DNA of 64,000 nt from Pseudoxanthomonas broegbernensis. GTDB taxonomy: Bacteria; Pseudomonadota; Gammaproteobacteria; Xanthomonadales; Xanthomonadaceae. The position numbers and the translations under genes were made by a program. Each line of letters starts with the position of its first letter. Within the stretch, counting starts at the first letter, position 1. The stretch lies in contig NZ_JACHGU010000002.1 in NCBI RefSeq assembly GCF_014202435.1, forward strand, positions 248,001 to 312,000, given 5' to 3'. Below the pieces are notes generated by a model, which did not search any database, had not been told where the DNA came from, and saw nothing but the letters and a program-made list of their open reading frames with translations. Below are positions 60,201-64,000 of this stretch, one piece after another.

Positions 60201-60444
60201 AGGTGAGGTAGTCGATGCCCTCGGCGCTGGCCACCTCGCGCTCTAGCGGGGTGGTGATGAAGCCCTGGATCAGGTCCGCGTCGGCGCCGTAGTAGGTGGT
60301 GGTCACGGTGACCACCGCATTCTGCAGCTCCGGGTACTGGCGCACGTTCAGTTCGGAGAACGAGCGCAGCCCCAGCAGCAGCACGAACAGGCTGACGACC
60401 ATCGCCAGCACCGGCTTGTTGATGAAGATGTCGGTGAATTTCAT
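57283..60444 (-). CDS. RND efflux transporter, inner-membrane permease
   Basis: 1053-residue proton-driven pump of the HAE-1 (AcrB/MexB-like) type. Twelve membrane segments in the two-half layout; the proton-relay Asp pair is in GIVVDDAIIVLENIH, and the second-half helix GVISKHGILIVEFANK carries the Lys-bearing relay. Typical start MKFTDIFINKPVLAMVVSL. The C-terminus is Glu/Ala-rich. It starts 1 bp after the end of the adaptor gene. No outer-membrane channel gene is adjacent, so a shared TolC-like channel is inferred. Drug or solvent substrate unknown. Confidence 0.95.
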   Translation of the reverse strand: MKFTDIFINKPVLAMVVSLFVLLLGLRSFSELNVRQYPELQNAVVTVTTTYYGADADLIQGFITTPLEREVASAEGIDYLTSTSAAGASVIQAYIRLDHDANEALTQIAAKVNKLRSQLPAESEDPVIDLQQGQQIAAMYVSFASERLDNNQITDYLSRAVEPRIATIPGVQRAEIMGAGTFAMRVWMKPDRMTAQQVTASDIHNALQANNVLSALGSTKGQMVAIDLTARTDLRSAEEFRRLVVREHDGAIVRLGDVADVHLGSESYGTSVRINGDAATFMGIYVSPDANSLDVIEEVRKAWDEEIVPQLPEGIVATIPYDSTESIQGAIDEVVRTIVEAVLIVIVVIFLFLGSLRSVLIPAITVPLSLVGALFLMLLMGFTINLLTLLAMVLAIGIVVDDAIIVLENIHRHIEDGMSPHDAAIKGARELAWPVVAMTTTLVAVYLPIGFQGGLTGVLFTEFAFTLAGAVLLSGIIALTLSPMMCAKFLKAHAGGHGKTRLERWLDARFERLRGGYERRLHGALDTKVVIGVFGALVLASCAVLYVTAPKEPAPLEDEGFVFAIGSADAYTTLDYVERYTEEVNAIARDIPEINDFFLFNGGFGGGGASNSAMAGFVLKPWAERTRSTNQVLQQDLQPKLAQVTGLNTFALVPPSLPSAGGDGGGEFLVLGIGSLQQLDELSEAILRKAMESRRFIFLDKDLKIDKPRIEVQIDREKAAMLGIDMRTLAADMAAMLSGGYTNRFAMENRSYRVIPQVQRSDRLNAQQLENYYTRTRDGQLVPLSTLVTLKETTQPQTLKRFQQLNAVGITFAPRPGVSKGEALRVLEQAASEVLPQGYSVDYAGESRQFKQEGATMLVTLAFALVAIFLVLAAQFESFRDALIMLITVPMAISGALLVLNALALLSGVLQFAGIEAFPGMSINIYTQVGLVTLVGVISKHGILIVEFANKLQRQGLSKREAIEQAAGIRLRPVLMTTAALVFAMVPLLMAKGPGAAARFSMGTTIAAGMTLGTLFTLFVLPAMYLFLARDHGHDRAAAAEGEASGEPEPQAG

Positions 60445-60445
60445 C

Positions 60446-61642
60446 TCAGCGGTTCTCGGGCGTGGGCGCCTGGTCGGCGGCCGGCTGCACCTTGTTGTTG
60501 ACGATCACCGCCGCATCGTTGCGCAGGCGCAGCAGGCCGCTGCTGACCACCACCTCGCCGGGCGCCAGGCCGTCGATGATGCCGACCAGGTCGCCGCGGG
60601 TCGGGCCGGTGGTGACGAAGCGCTGCTTGACCACGTGCTGCGGCGCCTGCTGGCCTTCGGCCGCCCCGGCCTCCTTCATGCGCGGCGGCGCGTCCACCAG
60701 CACGTACACCGAGTTGCCGTACGGGTTGAAGCTGACCGCGGTCTGCGGCACCACCACCACGTCCTGCGCCTGGCCCAGGTCGAAGCCGACGCGGGCGAAG
60801 GTGCCGGGGCGCAGCGCGCCGTCCGGGTTGGCCAGGGTGGCACGCACGGCGAAGTTGCGGGTGCCGGCGTCCACCGAGGGCTCCAGCGCGGTGATCGTGG
60901 CCTCGAACTCCCGATCGGGCAGGGCGTCCACGCCGAGCGCCACCTTCGTGCCCACGGCGACCTGGCCCATGCGCTGCTCGGGCAGGGAGAAGTCGGCGTG
61001 GATCGGGTCCAGCGCCTGCAGGTTGACGATGGGGTCGCCGGGGCCGAGGTACTGGCCCAGGTTGACCCGGCGGATGCCCAGCACGCCGTCGAACGGGGCG
61101 CGGATGGTCTTCTGCGCGATCAGCGCGCGCTGCGCTTCGGCCTGGGCCTGGGTGCTGGCCGCGTCGGTGGCGCGCTGCTCGACGTCGGCGCGGGAGACCA
61201 GCCTGGACTCGCCCAGTTCGCGCCAGCGCTCGCGCTGGGTGGCGGCCAGGCGCGCGGCCGCGTCCAGCGCCTTGAGCTGGGCCAGCTCGTTGGCGGTGTT
61301 CAACTGCACCAGCAGGTCGCCCTTCTTCACCGGCTGGCCGGATTCGAACGCGATTTCCCGGACCACGCCGCCGGCCTCGGTGGTCACCTCGGTGCCGTTG
61401 TCGGCCACCAGGCTGCCCACCGCCTCGGCGCTGCCGGTCCAGTGCTCGGCCCGGGCCCGGTAGGTGCTCACTTCCACCGGCGGCTGCGGCATGTTGTCGA
61501 AGAACTGGTTGGTCATCGCGCGCATTGCCGCCCACACGGCGAACACGCCGCCGAAGACGACGAGGAAGGCCGCCAGCATCAGGACCATGCGGCGGGCGGT
61601 GGAGGGCGGGCGCTTGGCGCGGGGCGGCGTGCTGGGACTCAT
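60446..61642 (-). CDS. RND efflux periplasmic adaptor (membrane fusion protein)
   Basis: 398 residues. N-terminal membrane anchor (VLMLAAFLVVFGGVFAVWAA) in place of a lipobox; barrel-sandwich hybrid with VTTEAGGVVREIAFESGQPV and TIRAPFDGVLGIRRVNLGQY; long hairpin helices (about 125-180); beta-barrel and membrane-proximal domain (VVVPQTAVSFNPYGNSVYVL). Links the permease to an outer-membrane channel. First gene of the pair. No regulator gene is adjacent. Confidence 0.94.
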   Translation of the reverse strand: MSPSTPPRAKRPPSTARRMVLMLAAFLVVFGGVFAVWAAMRAMTNQFFDNMPQPPVEVSTYRARAEHWTGSAEAVGSLVADNGTEVTTEAGGVVREIAFESGQPVKKGDLLVQLNTANELAQLKALDAAARLAATQRERWRELGESRLVSRADVEQRATDAASTQAQAEAQRALIAQKTIRAPFDGVLGIRRVNLGQYLGPGDPIVNLQALDPIHADFSLPEQRMGQVAVGTKVALGVDALPDREFEATITALEPSVDAGTRNFAVRATLANPDGALRPGTFARVGFDLGQAQDVVVVPQTAVSFNPYGNSVYVLVDAPPRMKEAGAAEGQQAPQHVVKQRFVTTGPTRGDLVGIIDGLAPGEVVVSSGLLRLRNDAAVIVNNKVQPAADQAPTPENR

Positions 61643-61927
61643 GGCGATTCCATTCCGGTACGGTCTTGGGGGATGGAGCCCGGCGACGCGCGGGTCGGGG
61701 CGGTGTGCGGATGCGGGGCGCAGCGGCGGGGCGCGTGGCGGGGAGGGGCGGAAGGCCGGGCACGATCACGGGGCTGCGGAAGGGGGATTCTGCCGGTCGG
61801 CCGCTTGCCGGGCAACGCTTGCGCTCGGGGTGCCGGGTGTGGGCAAGGCGCCGCGGCCGCGGCGGGGCGGAGGCGGGCCGGCGTTGCTTCATAATCGCGG
61901 CGACTTCACGCCGACCCCACCCTGCCG

Positions 61928-63190
61928 ATGAGCGCACCCGCCTCGCCCCGCCGCATCCTGTTCGCCAGCCTCATCGGCACCACCATCGAGTTCTTCGACT
62001 TCTACATCTACGCCACCGCGGCGGTGCTGGTGTTCCCGGCGTTGTTCTTCCCCGCGGCCGAGCCGGCGGCGGCCACGCTGCAGTCGCTGGCCACCTTCGC
62101 CCTGGCGTTCTTCGCCCGGCCGCTGGGCTCGGCGCTGTTCGGCCACTTCGGCGACCGCGTCGGACGCAAGGCCACCCTGGTGGCGGCGCTGCTGACGATG
62201 GGCATCTCCACCGTGCTCATCGGCCTGCTGCCCACGCATGCGCAGATCGGCGTGGCCGCGCCGGCGCTGCTGGCGCTGTGCCGCTTCGGCCAGGGGCTGG
62301 GCCTGGGCGGGGAGTGGGGCGGGGCGGTGCTGCTGGCCACCGAGAACGCGCCGCCGGGCAAGCGCGCCTGGTACGGGATGTTCCCGCAGTTGGGCGCGCC
62401 GCTGGGCTTCCTGTGCTCGACCGGCGTGTTCCTGGTGCTGGCGCACTACTTGAGCGATGCCCAGTTCATGGCCTGGGGCTGGCGCATCCCGTTCCTCGCC
62501 AGCGCGGTGCTGGTGCTGATGGGGCTGTGGGTGCGGCTGCGCATCACCGAGACCCCGGCGTTCCAGGAAACGCTGGACCGTGGCGAGCGCGAGCGCCTGC
62601 CGATGCTGACCGTGCTGACCCGGCACTCGGGCACGCTGCTGGTCGGCACGCTGTCGCTGATGGCGACCTTCGTCCTGTTCTACCTGATGACGGTGTTCGC
62701 GCTGAGCTGGGGCACCTCGGCGCTGGGCTACGGGCGCGAGCAGTTCCTGCTGCTGCAGATGCTGGGCGTGCTGTGCTTCGCCATCACCATCCCGTTGTCG
62801 GCGGTGTACGCCGACCGCTTCGGCCGGCGCCGGGCGATGATCGTGGCCACGGTGGGGATCATCGTCTTCGGGCTGCTGTTCGAGCCGCTGTTCGCCGCCG
62901 GCAGCGCCTGGCAGGTGCTGCTGTTCCTCGGCCTGGGGCTGGGGCTGATGGGCCTGACCTACGGGCCGTGCGGGACGATCCTGGCCGAGATGTTTCCCAC
63001 CCCCGTGCGCTACACCGGCGCCTCGCTGGCGTTCAACCTGGCCGGCATCCTCGGCGCCTCGCCGGCGCCGTACATCGCCACCCGGCTGGCCGGCAGCCAT
63101 GGCATCGCCTCGGTGGGCTGGTACCTGGCGGGGATGTCGGCGCTGACCCTGCTGGCGCTGCTGGCGGTGCCGAAGCGGCCGCTGGACTGA
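61928..63190 (+). CDS. MFS transporter, metabolite:H+ symporter family
   Basis: 420-residue, twelve-segment transporter of the MHS group (ShiA/ProP/KgtP relatives). SLIGTTIEFFDFYIYATAAV in the first helix, GHFGDRVGRKATL in the loop 2-3 motif and RFGQGLGLGGEWGGAVLLAT after helix 4 are MHS signatures. Substrate (a carboxylate, betaine or shikimate-type compound) cannot be told. Divergent from the RND pair over 285 bp; CATAATCG at 61890 may be part of its promoter. Confidence 0.92.
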   Translation: MSAPASPRRILFASLIGTTIEFFDFYIYATAAVLVFPALFFPAAEPAAATLQSLATFALAFFARPLGSALFGHFGDRVGRKATLVAALLTMGISTVLIGLLPTHAQIGVAAPALLALCRFGQGLGLGGEWGGAVLLATENAPPGKRAWYGMFPQLGAPLGFLCSTGVFLVLAHYLSDAQFMAWGWRIPFLASAVLVLMGLWVRLRITETPAFQETLDRGERERLPMLTVLTRHSGTLLVGTLSLMATFVLFYLMTVFALSWGTSALGYGREQFLLLQMLGVLCFAITIPLSAVYADRFGRRRAMIVATVGIIVFGLLFEPLFAAGSAWQVLLFLGLGLGLMGLTYGPCGTILAEMFPTPVRYTGASLAFNLAGILGASPAPYIATRLAGSHGIASVGWYLAGMSALTLLALLAVPKRPLD

Positions 63191-63301
63191 GCGTCTCCTG
63201 CCGGGCGTTCGCGGCGGCTGGCGCGGGCCGGGCGGGCATGGCCGGGCGCTGCGTCGGTCCCGGCGGCGAAGGCGGGCATGCCGGCCGCCGCCGCCCGGCG
63301 C

Positions 63302-64000
63302 TCAATCGGACACGATCACCCGGTTGCGGCCGGCGGCCTTGGCCAGGTACAGGCGGCGGTCGGCCTCTGTGAGCAGGCGGTGCAGGTCGTCGCCCGGTTC
63401 GGCGCTGCGCACGCCGATGCTGACCGTCATCTGCAGCTCGCTGCCGCGCACCGGCACGCGCAGGTCCTCGATGCGCTGGCGCAGGTCCTCGAAGTAGCGG
63501 GCCAGTTCCTCCCCTTCCAGCCCGGGCACCAGCAGGCAGAACTCCTCGCCGCCGAAGCGCGCCACCTGGTCCTGGCGGCGGGCGTGGCTGGACACCGCGG
63601 CGGCCACCGCGCGCAGGGCCTGGTCGCCGGTGTCGTGGCCCCAACTGTCGTTGATGTGCTTGAAGTGGTCGATGTCCAGCATCGCCGCCGCCACCGGGGC
63701 GCGCACGTCCTGCAGGCGCGGCACCATCCGCTCGGCCTGTTCGAGGAAGTGGCGGCGGTTGGGCAGGCCGGTGAGGAAGTCGCGGGTGGCCAGGTCCTGC
63801 AGGCTGCCGATCAGCTCCAACTGGTCCACGTTCTGCGAGACGCGGCAGAAGAATTCCTCGCGCGTGTAGGGCTTGCGCAGGAAATCGTTGGCGCCGTTCT
63901 TGAGGAAGCGGGCGACCAGGCCCGGGTCGTCGCGCCCGGACACGCCGATCACCGCCACCCGGTCGCGGGTGCGCAGGGCGCGCAGGCGGCGGGTCAGCTC
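63302..64000 (-). CDS. response-regulator diguanylate cyclase, 5' end cut by window
   Basis: The C-terminal ~232 residues of a REC-GGDEF protein; the N-terminus lies right of position 64000. The receiver end is visible, with its conserved Lys in NDFLRKPYTREEF. The cyclase domain has LTGLPNRRHFLEQAERMV, DIDHFKHINDSWGHDTGD and the active-site GGEEF, a functional variant of GGDEF. An RxxD inhibitory site (RRQD) lies five residues before it, so product inhibition by c-di-GMP is expected. Makes c-di-GMP, which in this group often governs attachment; the adhesion genes here could be targets, but that is inference. Confidence 0.93.
   Translation of the reverse strand, partial: ELTRRLRALRTRDRVAVIGVSGRDDPGLVARFLKNGANDFLRKPYTREEFFCRVSQNVDQLELIGSLQDLATRDFLTGLPNRRHFLEQAERMVPRLQDVRAPVAAAMLDIDHFKHINDSWGHDTGDQALRAVAAAVSSHARRQDQVARFGGEEFCLLVPGLEGEELARYFEDLRQRIEDLRVPVRGSELQMTVSIGVRSAEPGDDLHRLLTEADRRLYLAKAAGRNRVIVSD

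Overview
The window is a high-GC proteobacterial chromosome segment. Its gene families and gene order fit Xanthomonadaceae (Lysobacter, Luteimonas or Pseudoxanthomonas-like): an S46 dipeptidyl-peptidase, dedD-cvpA-purF, leuS-lptE-holA-nadD-rsfS, Xanthomonas-type integron attC sites, GTAG-type REP sequences, and a Zur box in front of a TonB receptor. No rRNA, tRNA or CRISPR was seen. Genus is inference.

Region 1 (1-19.5 kb) is mostly housekeeping: partial tdh, S46 peptidase, histidine phosphatase, folC, a dedD-cvpA-purF operon, a DUF455 ferritin-like protein, lpxH, gltX and zur. Next come a MarR regulator divergent from a FAD monooxygenase with two matching operator candidates, a Zur-controlled His-rich TonB receptor divergent from a MerC-domain protein, a bTHX ribosomal protein, a CnoX/YbbN co-chaperone and a DUF2968 protein.

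Region 2 (19.6-37.3 kb) is an attachment block. It holds a complete tad (Flp pilus) locus on the minus strand (flp-cpaA-tadE-cpaB-cpaC-cpaE-cpaF-tadB-tadC-tadD-DUF3613-tadG, mostly translationally coupled), a divergent AraC-type regulator, and a 1151-residue trimeric autotransporter adhesin followed by its probable partner lipoprotein, a TpgA-like BamE/OmpA fusion.

Region 3 (37.3-52.1 kb) holds a DUF998 protein, a SemiSWEET, leuS followed by an unusual duplicated hairpin array, lptE-holA-nadD-rsfS, a CheX-like protein with four GspE-N-type repeats plus a CheY-like receiver, DUF445, alanine dehydrogenase, a class III omega-aminotransferase and a divergent aldehyde dehydrogenase.

Region 4 (52.2-56.2 kb) is the acquired part. 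It is a run of gene cassettes with five recognisable attC sites and no integrase in the window (a CALIN), with a FosX-type fosfomycin hydrolase first in the array. An intact IS481-family element follows. It landed in the stop codon of a RIO kinase gene and borrows the duplicated CTAG target for its own stop codon.

Region 5 (56.2-64 kb) returns to the chromosome: RIO-type kinase, an RND efflux pair, an MFS/MHS transporter and the C-terminal part of a response-regulator diguanylate cyclase cut by the window edge.
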